A DNA stretch of 40,546 nucleotides from Oppiella nova. Lineage: Eukaryota > Arthropoda > Arachnida > Sarcoptiformes > Oppiidae. This document shows positions 22,835 to 35,200 of the stretch, piece by piece. The stretch's first letter is position 1. Every line of letters starts with the position of its first letter. The notes below the pieces were generated by a model. That model ran no database searches and was not told where the DNA came from. It saw only the letters and a list, made by a program, of their open reading frames with translations. The stretch is taken from positions 1-40,546 of the forward strand of contig CAJPVJ010000100.1 of the NCBI GenBank assembly GCA_905397405.1, in the 5' to 3' direction. Made by a program: the position numbers and the translations under genes.

Positions 22835-23185
22835 ATGTGGTTTTCCATATCGTGCTACCCGTCCAACACGCTAAGCCCGGCGCTGGAAGTACTTCACGTC
22901 AGCCCTCACCTCCAAGTGCCGCAATTTTTCCACTCCCGGCGCTGCCATTTGCCGGACTGCCAGTGCGATGGACAGCATTTCGTGGTGACGGGTAAAGTGC
23001 CGGATGATCCGGCAGATGAGTGGACCGGTAGTCCCAGTCTTATAGACCAACGCTGTCAATGCAAACAAAAACGACTGGAAAAGTGTCAATACTATAGCAA
23101 TAGTAACATAAAGTATCAAGCTATTAACTTATTGACTAATAATAGCAATATTATGGATACAAATGCATATAATAACAGTAAACAG
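22835..23185 (+). CDS. Cysteine-bearing exon, candidate first coding exon of the DYRK gene
   Basis: 117 codons from an ATG at 22835 to a good donor CAG|GTATTT (23186), phase 0. The body is clearly less AT-rich than its surroundings. It encodes MWFSISCYPSN, then RRCHLPDCQCDG (C-x4-C-x-C), GKVPDDPADEW, QRCQCKQKRLEKCQYY (C-x-C-x7-C) and an Asn-rich tail NLLTNNSN...NNSKQ. There is no convincing signal peptide and I do not recognise a family. The next + strand exon at 32090 also opens in phase 0 and continues Asn/His-rich (AANMNPTAINGHNHSHNK), so the two join in frame. On that reading this is a novel N-terminal extension of the kinase. It could equally be a separate gene whose other exons I cannot see. 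Confidence 0.55.
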
Positions 23186-23805
23186 GTATTTTGTTGGAAA
23201 ATTATTTTTATTTAAGTGTTTATTATTATTGAATTAATGTGTGTATAGTGTATGAATTTAATAATAAACACTATGAATTTATATTCACAGTTATTATGCC
23301 AATGACCCGTATATTAGGATAAATGCCCTGTAAAGTGTACATTGTTTATAATTAACTAGAATATAATTTTATTCCGTAGCTCATAATATCAATCATATTA
23401 TTTTTTTTGATTAATTATCTACCGTTTATGGTGAATTAATAGAGTGTACTATTTATAAATAATAATTTTAATACATTGTTTTAGAACATATTTGTAAATA
23501 TCGATGCATAAATATTTATTGTTGACAAAAACATTTTTAATTATTAATTTATTTACTCAAAAACACTTGATATCTCTGGGATTATTTGCCAGACTAACGG
23601 TCCCCTCGATGTCAGTCACACGTATTATTTAGTAGTATGAATATAATGTAATATAAAAAGTTTTAACTCATTTTTATGTAGTCTGTGAAAATTATTAACA
23701 AATTTCTCAATTTGTTTATGCGATACAAATACATTCACTATTGAAAGTTTGGACTACAAGTGCTCTATCGCTATATCTGTCACATCCATACGCTGTGTAT
23801 ATTAT

Positions 23806-23818
23806 TGAGAGAGAGAGA
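23806..23818. repeat. Short (AG)n tract
   Basis: Six GA units followed by A-run. Confidence 0.85.
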
Positions 23819-24294
23819 AAAATACTTCATTATAAACGGATTTATATAGAAATCTATGTATTAATAGGGATCGAGAAAGGCATACATAATAAGTGCCACT
23901 TATTGCTGACATTGATTTCCTGTAGTGTTTATCAAACCAAATGATCGCTTATTTTTACGTATGATTTGTGTGTTTGGCTCTCATATTATAATATAGATTA
24001 CGGTATCAATTGATACATCAATTCTTGTCTCATTTTTTTCGGGTAAATATGGGCATAAAAAATATATATATCAATTAAACCATCCATTCCCCGCTACGAT
24101 AGGCCTTCCCTTACTGTCTAATGAATGATAGATAGAGTGGTCACCGGGAGTACGAAAAAAAATTTTTGTTATTAGCCTTTCGTCTAATAAATCAATTGAA
24201 GCGTTAAATCCAAAAACCAAACCAACAAAACACAAAACAAGTTCTTATTAAAGGGAAACATATATTTTCTTTATGATACCAGTGCTCACTCTTA

Positions 24295-24325
24295 GCTCTC
24301 TCTCTCTCTCTCTCTCTCCCTCTCC
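24295..24325. repeat. (CT)n microsatellite
   Basis: About 12 CT units, then CCCTCTCC. Confidence 0.95.
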
Positions 24326-24612
24326 AATCATGTTATAACATATTTTTAAGATCATGTTTGGCTTTACTACATGTTTGTTTGATTATGGTTTGCGATAAAT
24401 ATATCAATTAATATATATTTCCGTTCGGGAAACAAGTGTTAATTATGATAATAAAATAATTTCAAAATATCAACATATATAGTACCGGTAAAATGTTTTA
24501 CGAATTTAAATAAGTTTTGTAATTATATTACACACTACAAAGTATATTATATTATACAGTATTACTTATTTAAAGTAATTTATTGATTCGTATCGATTTT
24601 ACTTCTACATAC

Positions 24613-24637
24613 GTTAAAGTGACCAGTTCACTTTAAC
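24613..24637. repeat. Perfect short inverted repeat
   Basis: GTTAAAGTGA - CCAGT - TCACTTTAAC: 10-bp arms around a 5-nt loop. A cruciform, hairpin or dimeric protein-binding site is possible. No adjacent gene. Confidence 0.8.
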
Positions 24638-25580
24638 CGATATCGAGTTTATCTGTACTAAAACATTGCGAGTAGAATATTGAGTTAAGGCATGTCTACC
24701 CATATATTGAATGTAAATTACATTTGTATATATCGGACAAAATTGATTTTCTATTTCGGTTTCTCGTAATACTTTTTTTTAAACATACAATACATTGAGT
24801 TTTATTGATTGATTGGAAAATTCAATAAAAGTTTCTTTTCAGTACAAACTTTCCATTCATTCATACGAAACACAATTCAATCAATTAATGAATGAATTGT
24901 ATTATAGTTTTCGAAATTTACTATTCAGTGGATGAATGGGAAAAATATATTTTACTATATTTTCCTGTTTCATATTTAATGGAAATGTCTAATTATAAAA
25001 AGTGAAGTTTAAATCATTTAAACTTGTATACATTAAACAATTGTATTGTTTGTTTTGAATTTATATTTAATAGCTTTATATAAAATATTTATATTAATAA
25101 TTGGTATATTAAACTGTATATTACGGTACACTATAATTTGTTTAACTATAATATATTTCTAAATAGTTAATTGAATATGATTATTTTCGTAATCGTTGAT
25201 TTTGAAAATTGCAAATTTTACAATAAAAAGGTTTTTATTATTTATTTTGTTTAATTGAATATACATTTTCCCATGAAATTAAGCCAAGAACTTGTAAAAC
25301 AAAACAAAAGTTTTTTTTGCCATTCAATTACGGCTTCAATTTATGACTTCATTTTCAACACAATTATAATTTTCGTTTTAAAAAATACAAATAAAAAGTT
25401 TGCGAGAATAATGTTTATGAATTTAATTATGACTAAAATAATTATGGACAATGTTAAATTTAAAATACATGTAATCAAAGCCAAAACCTCAACACAGTTT
25501 TATAGAAAACTTTTGAAATTATATTAGATTTCAATACAACATTACCTAATATTTTGCATAAATTTTAATTATAAATATTA

Positions 25581-25583
<3 letters not shown>

Positions 25584-25621
<38 letters not shown>
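25584..25621. repeat. (CT)n microsatellite
   Basis: About 19 uninterrupted CT units. Confidence 0.98.
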
Positions 25622-25625
<4 letters not shown>

Positions 25626-26715
25626 CAAATCCTAATGATTTGATTATTATTATTATAATTTAATGAATAATATTATAAATACTTTTAATGATAAAAAATC
25701 CTTAGAATTACAACTGAAATCATAATTCAAGAAAATATATTAATATTTTAAAACCAAACAAAAATAGAAATTTAATTCTTAGAAAAATCATTTCCAGATT
25801 TTACTTATAAGAATCACACAATTTTAAGCCTAATTATAATCGCTGTTGAAAAATAAAAATCAAGAAAATTTTGCGATAAAAAATCTGTTTGAAAATCAAT
25901 GACTAAAACCTCGGAAATGCATGAGAAGTTTGAAAACTAACAAAAAAGACTTTTTGATTACTTATCAAAAACTTATCGTTCATTAATAAAATGCTTTTAA
26001 CACTTCTATAACACAATGGGATTATATATAATGAACAAATTTTTATAACATACAAAATACGCTTTTAAATACATTAAATGAGTTAAAAGTTAGCAAAAAA
26101 ATAAGTTTTATAAATATAATTGATATCTAAGTATAGAATGGCGTGAAATAAATCCAAAATCTAAACAAAAACAACAACTATTACTTTAATTACAAAATGA
26201 TTGATATAATAAAAGCGTTGAATTATATTAAAAAGTGTCTTAAGTTTTTAGGTTTTACATTGAAATTCAAGGCAAACTCATAACGAAACGAAGCATTTTT
26301 GTCTTTTCGCTCGTACTTGAAATGACTTATAAAGTGAAACATTTTCCCCCCATTTATGTACAAAATACCACATTTGATATGCAGGAGCACTGGGAGCTCA
26401 ACGGCAATAGTATTGGCAAATATATATATTCACATCTCAATTAAGGTGTATCTGATTATAATTGAGTAGTTTTGTGATTTTGATATAAATATTATTTATT
26501 TTGGAATTTTAAATTAGTAGTTTGTTATGTAGGGGGGCTGGTAGCTTTTAGGCATACTATCCTGAGTGTTGTATTTTATTTATACCCCTATGAACACCAA
26601 ATATCACCGAATACATGGAAAATGCATTTAATAATAACAACATCAGTCTTGAAACTAAGCTTACTTTTAAAATGTCATTAAATATTGTTATTTTTGATTT
26701 TGATTTTTCGTAATC

Positions 26716-26761
26716 ACTCTCTCTCTCGCTCTCTCGCTCTCTCGCTCTCTCTCTCTCTCTC
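26716..26761. repeat. (CT)n tract with periodic CG variants
   Basis: CT repeat in which CG replaces CT every 8 bases three times (CTCTCTCG units at 26721-26745) before a plain CT run, a higher-order unit inside the microsatellite. Confidence 0.95.
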
Positions 26762-27090
26762 GATTTTTATAAGTGATGATTGACTGCTCCCATAAAATAC
26801 ACCTAAACTCATGCCAAAAGACCTTTAAGACATGATTATATTACATATACACCAAATATTATTAATTTTATGATTTTTATGTCTCAATTTTTTATCAGAT
26901 TAAATAAAACAAGATTTAAAATGCAATAAAATGTTGTTATTTTTCTAATTATTTAATATGCTTTTAATACATTAATGAAAAACATTAATTATGTATCTTA
27001 AAGCTATTTAAATTCATTATGAATATTTTGTGAATTAGGTAAATATTCAAAATATTTGTCATAAATATTATTGATATTAATGTCAATTGA

Positions 27091-27108
27091 ATTCACATTA
27101 ATGTGAAT
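27091..27108. repeat. Perfect 18-nt palindrome
   Basis: ATTCACATTAATGTGAAT reads the same on both strands. AT-rich; may be chance or a dimeric binding site. Confidence 0.75.
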
Positions 27109-27879
27109 ATATTACCAGAATTAATGTTTATTACAATTATTACTACAGAATCATAATAAATAGCAAGCTTAGTGAGAATACAGAATATTCTTGAAAAATA
27201 TTTGTTTCGAAACAAATTTCTCAGAATTTCAATATTAATATCATTATAAAAACAACACGAATTTAATTTAATTTATAATGATATGTAAATTTATTTGATA
27301 TACAAATAATAAACCATCTTGAAGCATTCATATTGATAGCAAACAGTCTGTAAAATAATTATTTGCTTTTTGAGAGCACACAGACTAGTCATCGAGATAT
27401 GTATTGAAAAACACAGTATTTTTCGTATCGATTTGTATGGAGAATGACGACAAACTACTTGTCCTTAATGGTTGGCCACCAGTATTACAGTGTAGTTACA
27501 AAACACACACACTGTATGTTTTACTTTAGGCACACATACCGGAGCTGATGCGCACAAGTAGTCTGTGTATCAAAAGTATATACATTTAATGTTGCATAAA
27601 AATCAAATAAAAATTAAAAAGGTCTTTTACTGTAAAAAGTCACTTTATTTAATAATCATTTAAAACATTAGCCAAAACTCTATGTATGTATATATGTATT
27701 TTGAGGCCATTGCCAATACGGGCGCTCCACCACTGGAACCGACACATCTCCAGTTCCCCTTCTAGTCAGTCGTAACACACTTTGTACACAACTTTTGTAT
27801 TGACTGTTCAAAAGTGTTTGTGCCCTAAAAAACCTAATTTTCCTTTAAAGCTTCACAACTCAACACATATTTAGTAGTT

Positions 27880-27905
<26 letters not shown>
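27880..27905. repeat. (AG)n microsatellite
   Basis: About 13 uninterrupted GA units. Confidence 0.98.
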
Positions 27906-27910
<5 letters not shown>

Positions 27911-27992
27911 TGTTAGAAAAAAGTGATTTTACTTTAAAAAGATTGTATAAATAAATAATTAATATTATACAACAAAAAAGTCATAAATTTGT

Positions 27993-27994
<2 letters not shown>

Positions 27995-28030
<36 letters not shown>
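27995..28030. repeat. (CT)n microsatellite
   Basis: About 18 CT units, inverted relative to the AG tract 90 bp upstream; the pair could form a hairpin. Confidence 0.98.
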
Positions 28031-28031
<1 letters not shown>

Positions 28032-28819
28032 AAAGTATGTTTTAGAAAAGTGTACACAAAATAAGCGGATTTCCTACTCTATTACAAAACTACACTCTAT
28101 TTATACGTCAAAAACATAAGCCATTGGGTCCGTGAGTGCGGTACTTAAGTCTTAAAACATAATACCCCATATAAATGAGTTGTCACTATTAATTCACATT
28201 CAAAATGTAAAACAAAATAATTATGTTTCGCTAGAAAATTAATATAAAGTGCAAATGCAATCGATTTTGAATACAATAACTTAAAATGTATATTATGTTG
28301 AAATCTATTGATTTACAAACAATTATATGTTGATTATATACGGCTATTGTCGTGATAAATGGCATGAGTTAATGGCATATATTCCGTTGAAAAAATATGA
28401 TTCATTTATTCATTTGCTATTGATTTCAACGTTTGGCATATAAGTGAGAGATACCTAATATATGCCAGAATACCTGTGCAAATACTTGCAATGATAAGGT
28501 TTATGTACCCCACTGTTACCAAACATACAAACAGTCAATAAAATACTAATATTCTGTATTTAATAGCCACTAATTAGGTATACAAGTAATGGCATACTAC
28601 ACTAGTTACTATTTGCTGATATCTATTAGATTATAGTCAAACCTTTTTAAAAACAAAATTATTTTTCATTTTTAAATAATATTTTCGATTTGTTTTAAAA
28701 CCTCGAAATCGGCTTAAATTCTGAAGAAATTTTATTTTTAAAAAATCCTTTTATATAATAAGTTATGTTTTATATGCCATTAAAAAGGGAGTCTTTTCTG
28801 TTACGGAGAAAAACTACAA

Positions 28820-29400
28820 ACTCTCGGTGTGTCTGACCTGAAGGGGGCGTCAGACTAGTGGCAGTCGAGTGGTGGTGAACAGCACCGGAGGGGTAGCTAA
28901 ACACACACGTGTAGGTTCTGGTTAAATAACCCCCATTTAGTATATTAGTTGGTGCATATAATACAATTTCTATGTATGAATACAGTGCTATTCACACACA
29001 ATTCAAATGTATTGCTAATATAATAGGTATGGATATTCTGGTTGTCGAGTGCGCAGGGCTCGTATGGCAGGCTTACGGGTGCCCTCAACTCGCAGCTAGA
29101 AGTCAGTCACTCAGTCAGTCTGCGCTACCAGTGCTCGGGTGTAGTGTGTGTACGGATGAAAAGTGTATGCACTCTTTGAAGAGGTTGATGGGAGCTCCGG
29201 GTGTTTTGATCAATCTCTCTCTCATACATACATATGTAGAGTCCATACATACATATAGAGTCCATACATCCCAGTGAATGAATCGAGAGCTGGTTTTTCT
29301 ACTCACGATTTGGTGGTTGAGAGAGAAAATTGAGTAAAAAGTGTTTTGAATCCACTTTTTTGCTCCCAGTTCGCAGTCAACTCTTCCCTCATTCACTAGA
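28820..29400 (+). promoter_or_regulatory. Probable promoter/5' UTR region of the DYRK gene
   Basis: The most GC-rich non-coding stretch of the window. AGTCAGTCACTCAGTCAGTC at 29101-29120 packs three copies of TCAGT, the arthropod initiator core, in 20 bp. It lies 2.7 kb before the 32090 exon, which has an acceptor ahead of its ATG and therefore needs an upstream exon. Frames over it (28972-29277 +, 29115-29396 -) overlap on both strands, show no family likeness and are not called as genes. This could be an internal promoter if the 22835 exon also belongs to the gene. Confidence 0.4.
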
Positions 29401-31065
29401 AATAAATTTATGTGTATAGAAAAGTTTGGCTCAATTTTTTGATGTTGAGTTTAAAAAACTTTCAATAATAATTACAATATATTTTTGTTATATATATGTT
29501 GTTATTGTTGTGTTTATGAATTGCAGTTCATTTGTGCGTTCAATACATGCATACGATTCCCGACATTTACGTTAATAAAGTGTTTAAATATATTAAATGT
29601 TAAATATATATATAATATTTTTTTCCGACAAATAGTTTGTTAAATATTTTGCGATTATTGTTGTGCAAAATCTTGTGAGAAATTTTTGTTATATAATATA
29701 TGAGAGAAAAAAGTTATATTTCATACAAACATCTCATCGAAAATAATACTTATTATTGCTTTGCATTCAAAGCGTTTTCCATTTGATTCAATTGTTTATA
29801 TGAGAAATACATTTGACAACCAAAAACTATTTTTGCTGTTTATATAAGTTATATAATACAACACATAGACAATAGACTGGGGATGTTATACTGAATTTCA
29901 AAAATTTTATTTATATATTTGGATTTTAAAATTTGATACGTGAATTAAAAACTTTTTATTATATTATAATAATCAAAAAACTCTACACCATATGTATAAT
30001 AATAATATAAATAATAACGACTATGACTGCGATAACTAATGTTACTTATAGTCAGACGACTCCCAAGTATTTGTATGCTTTGAACGATCGGAAAGTATGA
30101 AGAATTTTATTTTTATTTTTGTAAATATCTCTAATATTTATTATTTTAAATTAAATATTTTTGCCTTGAGTTATAGATATTGCTATAATGTTGCTATGAA
30201 CAATTTTGAAAATATTTATACATTAACATATTTTAAAATATACAGTATTTTTAGTTTACATATTATCTTAGGTATAGAATATTTTAGTATATTAATAGTT
30301 TGTATACTTTATAGCGAGGGTTAACTGTGTTTTATTTTTTGGTATTTAATATAATAGTAACAAAAATTAAAATTTTTATTTTAATTATGAAATTTTTCTT
30401 ATATAGTATGTTATAACTTATAACAAACAAAAAATCATTAAAATATTTTCTATTTAATGAATAAAACAATTTCTCTCTCTTTTTATTTTTACGTGCATTT
30501 TGTAGTCAAAACAAATTTTCGGTCATGTATTATAATAAATTTACTATTAATTTACTATATATTCAAGAATTTATTTTTTTGACTAAATATAGTATTATAG
30601 AAAATATGGTATTTCATCACATTGTTATCATAAATTAAATTTTAATTTATTTTAGATTAAATTTATTATGAGAACATTTCATAATATTTTCTTATTATAG
30701 TAATTTATTAATTACTAGTCGTATAAATAAAAAGTAATTTTTTGTATTTCATAGAAATTGAAAATAAATTGTCTACAGTATTATATGAACGCATGCATTA
30801 TATTCAATGAATTTAAAAAATTACTATCAATAAGCAATTTAAATAAACATATTAATTCACATTTAAAACCATTTTCAATTGAGTTCACTATACATAATAA
30901 AATACAAAAACTTCATTGTTTAATACAATAATTATCTTAATATATGAGTATATAATATAACTTTTATAACAAACTGCAGACAAACTAAATGCTTGAAAAT
31001 TACTGTTAAAAGTCTCATGAAAAAAATTATAATATTAAAACTTTTAAACTAAACAAAAAAGACAT

Positions 31066-31102
<37 letters not shown>

Positions 31103-32089
31103 TGTAATACTCTAATAATTTCTTAAACAGTGAACTCTTTTTCTGCGCCGAAATAAACAGTTTAAAAAAAATTGATTTCAAAAAACTTATTTCAAACGAG
31201 AAGTGTTTGTGTCGTGAATGCGATGAACAGTTGTTTTTTAAGTATTAGGTTTTTGGCTCCGAGTAAAAAGCAATTAACCCTTTTTTACACATGAATACCG
31301 GTATTATGTATGTGCGAGAGCACCAGTAGCTCATACCCGACGACCGTTTATTTATCATAAATAATAAGTAATCGCGAGATATATAAATTATTTATTTGCA
31401 CATTGTGTGTGTGTTTGTATTTTTATGTGGACATGTATCACCAAGGTGGTGGTTAAATACACTGATATTAAACATAATTTTATTAATAATATTTTTAATA
31501 ATTGGTCATAATTTGCAGTTTTTGTCACTTTTTTGACACAATAATTGTGTTTTAATTCCCATTTAACCAAAAACTGTGGTTTTTTGTCTGTCACATTTTT
31601 GTGTCACCCGTAAAATAATATTATAAATAATAAAAATGATTTGTGTTATCCACAGTACAGTACAGTATTATATAATATATTATATTAAATAAAATCGAAA
31701 CTTATATAAAATAAATCCAAAAAATGTATAATACAATACATCATAAAAAGTGACAAATTGTCACATATTTTCCCTTTTGTACTGTATATAATTAATAGTA
31801 GTTTAGGACAATAAAATATTTATTATTTACTACAGTATACCGGTGTATATCCTGTGTGTCCCACCGGACCTAAACGACATTAATTACTGTTAACCCGCAT
31901 TAGGTGTGTGCAAACAAAATAAATTAAACCAACTCAGAGACTATAAACTTAAAGCATTTAATTTAAGCAATTTGTTTGCTGAGGTACACGGCATATATCC
32001 CTCACAAAAATAACCCTATCCCCCTATTTCTATCATACAAACTACACACGATAATTGTATACTAATATAACATCCATTTCCATTCATAG
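29401..32089. other. AT-rich sequence before the DYRK 32090 exon
   Basis: No exon-like frame. Includes one CT tract (31069-31098). The 30097-30324 and 31388-31594 frames look like chance openings in AT-rich DNA. Confidence 0.5.
31069..31098. repeat. (CT)n microsatellite
   Basis: About 15 uninterrupted TC units. Confidence 0.98.
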
Positions 32090-32294
32090 GCCGCAAATAT
32101 GAATCCCACAGCGATTAACGGACACAATCACAGCCATAATAAGCCGGACAGTGGGGGCAGTGGTAGCAGTAATGGCAGCTCCAGTGGTTTGTCGAAATTA
32201 GGCTGCGCTTTGGCCACACAGTTACAACTGACCGCCGCTAAGACTAGCGGTACGTTAGCCTCACTCACACATCGACTGTCCCGTCAGCCAAACG
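32090..32294 (+). CDS. DYRK exon with candidate start ATG at 32099
   Basis: Acceptor CATTCATAG at 32081-32089; donor G|GTAAAC at 32295, phase 1. Reads AAN-MNPTAINGHNHSHNK, then a Ser/Gly run (GGSGSSNGSSSGLSKLG) and TAAKTSGTLASLTHRLSRQPN. The ATG at 32099 is the first in this exon, but the frame is open back to the acceptor, so an upstream coding exon is possible. Disordered and low in complexity, as in other DYRK2 N-termini. Confidence 0.8.
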
Positions 32295-35200
32295 GTAAAC
32301 CCGTTTAAAAATTTTATTTTCTTGATATATATAATCATATAATTTATATTAATATTTATATAATTGCTATAAATTTAGTTTTAATGCCAATTTTATGGAG
32401 ACATTTACGGATTAAATGCTAGAGTTTTAATGGCATTTAATTTATACCATATTAAATGAGTGCCGTTTAAACTCATTTAAAAGTTTTTCACCAGTCATTA
32501 GTGTGTATATTAAAAAAAGTTTATTTTTAGGGGACAATGAAATTATAACTAATTTTTTAAATAGCTAATATTTTACACTAATAAAATATAATTGCCGGCT
32601 CAATTATTATAATAGGCAGAATTTATATTCATATTTATTAATACATATTTAGTATGGATTTTTGTTTGGCAATTCACTGTTTTTTAAAATATAGTTCACT
32701 GTATGGGGTCCACAGATAATAGGATTGCGAGCAAAAAACACGAGTATTTTTTATGTGCCAAGTATTATAAATCTAAATATTATAACAGTTTATTATCATT
32801 CATTTATTTATTATACATCTCTATTTGAATACTAAATGTCTTCATATAATAGGAGGAATATACTTATTATATGAATGTATGAGTTATACATCTTTGAAAA
32901 AAACATAATTTTCTAATAAATATTAATCATGTATTTGGTGTGTATAGCTTATATATAATTTATAAATATCATAATAAATACACATTTCTTATACACTACA
33001 CACTCTCATATCAGTTATAATTCATTATTCATTTGACACATATTTCTCTCGTTGTGTTTGTATTTGTGTAGAGAAAATAATAACCAAAAAACAAAATCTA
33101 CTAAAAAACATATCAATTGTATATTATATATATATAAGAGTTTACCTTATCTTTTGTTTTTATTTTTGTTCATTATTATTATATTATTATTATTGTTATC
33201 ATTATTTTGATTGAAAAGTTTTTCGGAGAGAAAAAACTTTTGTTTTATATTTTTAAATTTAATGCGGAAAATATTTTATATAATATTTATATTTTACTTG
33301 TTTTTTAGACCACTATTATATACACGATATATTGCAGTACACACTCGATATTATGCACCAAATTTGTATATACATTAGCGTATATATACTGTATATTTAA
33401 ATACAAAATAGCGTTCATTATAACGGATAGGTGTAGTCTATATATATACATAATAGAGGGGAAATTAATTAATTTTATATATAAAAATATATACACATTA
33501 TAATAACTGTCCATTAATTTGCGTACATATCAAATGAATGATAGATTTTTGGGCCACATTTTGATTGATAATGAACTTAATCACCAGTTCATGAATATTC
33601 ATGACATCCTCATCCCCTCTAATATATCTCTCGTATTATACTTTATATATATATCTATGCCTCTCATCTCATGTACTGATGATCATTACAGGCAACGGCA
33701 TCATAGCCATGGACGCCAAACTGGGTGGCGGTCTGTCCACACTTCCCACTATAGCCGTACAAAAGATACCGTTGAACCACATGTCCCAAGAGGAACAGGA
33801 CCTCATCATAGGAGACCAGTACCCCCTAACCAACGGCAAGGCTAACGGCCACAGCCACGGCCATAAGCAACAGGAGTCGCACCGGAACGGCGTGAATGGC
33901 CATCACGTGAGAGCCAATGGAAAGCCTAACGGTTGCGAAGCGAATGGCGATAATCGCGAGAATAACGGTCTGATTGTCAATAAGAGTCACCGCTTGGATC
34001 CGTTGGGTCTGAAGCTCCCGCTGTCCCCAAATGGTGAGTCCCGGTTGCGGCGGCCCCTCCCGGCGCCACAAGTCTATGAGATTTATAGTAGACTTTCTAA
34101 ATGTGTATGAATTAGTGTCAGGAAAATGTGTGTTTGGCACACAAAAACTTCCCGGAAATCTCTCAAAATAAAAAACTATACATCATTTGTGACTATTAGC
34201 TCAATCATTGTAATCCACTTTATTTTCTGTGAAAGCAAGCTCATAGTTTTTCACTGAACCATGGTCATAAATTGTTTCTATTCATAGAGTAGCCATACAT
34301 ATTAATAAATTACTATTGAAAGGTATTTTGTGTTTTATGTGTTCATATGAATATCGCATAAAATTGTAATTTATTTTTTTATGATACTAATTCAGACGCT
34401 TATTTAACAATTGTGAGGTATTCGTGAAAATATATACACAATCAATGAGCGCATTAAATGCCAGTTAATATATTCATGGTGTCTGACATACCGGTGCATT
34501 GGTTTGTGACCAGAGAACTGGAGTCACAATTAATTTGGGAACTAATTCTTGTTATCCATTTGCAGTGTATATATCTCGTTGAGTGCACTGTATTTCCGTT
34601 ACATTTATTTCCTAATCATTTAAATAATAGACATGTTTGTTCAATACACACATTATAATGTATGGCATATTTTATGCGAAAACTGTTTTTATTCAATAGG
34701 TTTTTAGTTGCAAATTGTTTTTAAAAGCAGCTATTTGTCAGTCAACTAGTCATTGGTATACGAGCGATAGACATTCAAAATTATGGCAACAATTTATTTA
34801 AATTACAATTTTCTTGTTTTGCTTCCCATTTGCGAGAAATGACTTCTCATGTCATACGTTATAAGTCGTTAATATATATGATATATATATCAACCGAAAA
34901 CCTGTAGTTCAATAGTCATTAAAACAATAAATTATGAGGTATTAGTTGACAGACAACTGAGCAAAAAACTACTGAAAAAGTTTTTTTGTGTAAAGTTAAC
35001 ACTCGTTATAGTGTACAGACAAATGCGTGACAAACATAATCAATACTTACTGATAATTATAATCATAATAAATATATTTATTTACTTTTCTGTGTACAGT
35101 AATCAACCATAGGTTAGATAACATACACTAAAACTGTATTCATCACATCATTTAGCTATAAAGGGGTACACTATAGCCATAACTGTAACTATATGTTATA

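Larger units (their letters stand above)
23186..28800. other. AT-rich sequence, possible long first intron of the DYRK gene
   Basis: No exon-like frame; 25255-25527 is open but is a Lys/Ile/Phe/Asn translation of AT-rich DNA. Contains several AG/CT tracts and a perfect 10-bp hairpin at 24613-24637. If the 22835 exon belongs to the DYRK gene, 23186-32089 is one 8.9-kb intron. Confidence 0.45.

Noticed and set aside
22835-23185. Chitin deacetylase-like LPDCxC motif, which would have paired neatly with the chitin synthase.
   Set aside because: Only the short CHLPDCQCDG resembles the C-LPDC-C-S-DG boundary of those enzymes; no chitin-binding, LDLa or deacetylase domain follows.
22835-23185. Endothelin-like or other secreted cysteine peptide (RCQCKQKRLEKCQYY).
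   Set aside because: Spacing only partly fits, no signal peptide is evident, and the pattern is too short to claim.
25255-25527. 90-codon open frame as a gene.
   Set aside because: Same composition as surrounding intergenic DNA; Lys/Ile/Asn-rich with no recognisable motif.
28972-29396. Overlapping frames on both strands in the GC-rich island as coding genes.
   Set aside because: Both strands are open over the same bases, there is no family likeness, and the features fit a promoter/leader better.
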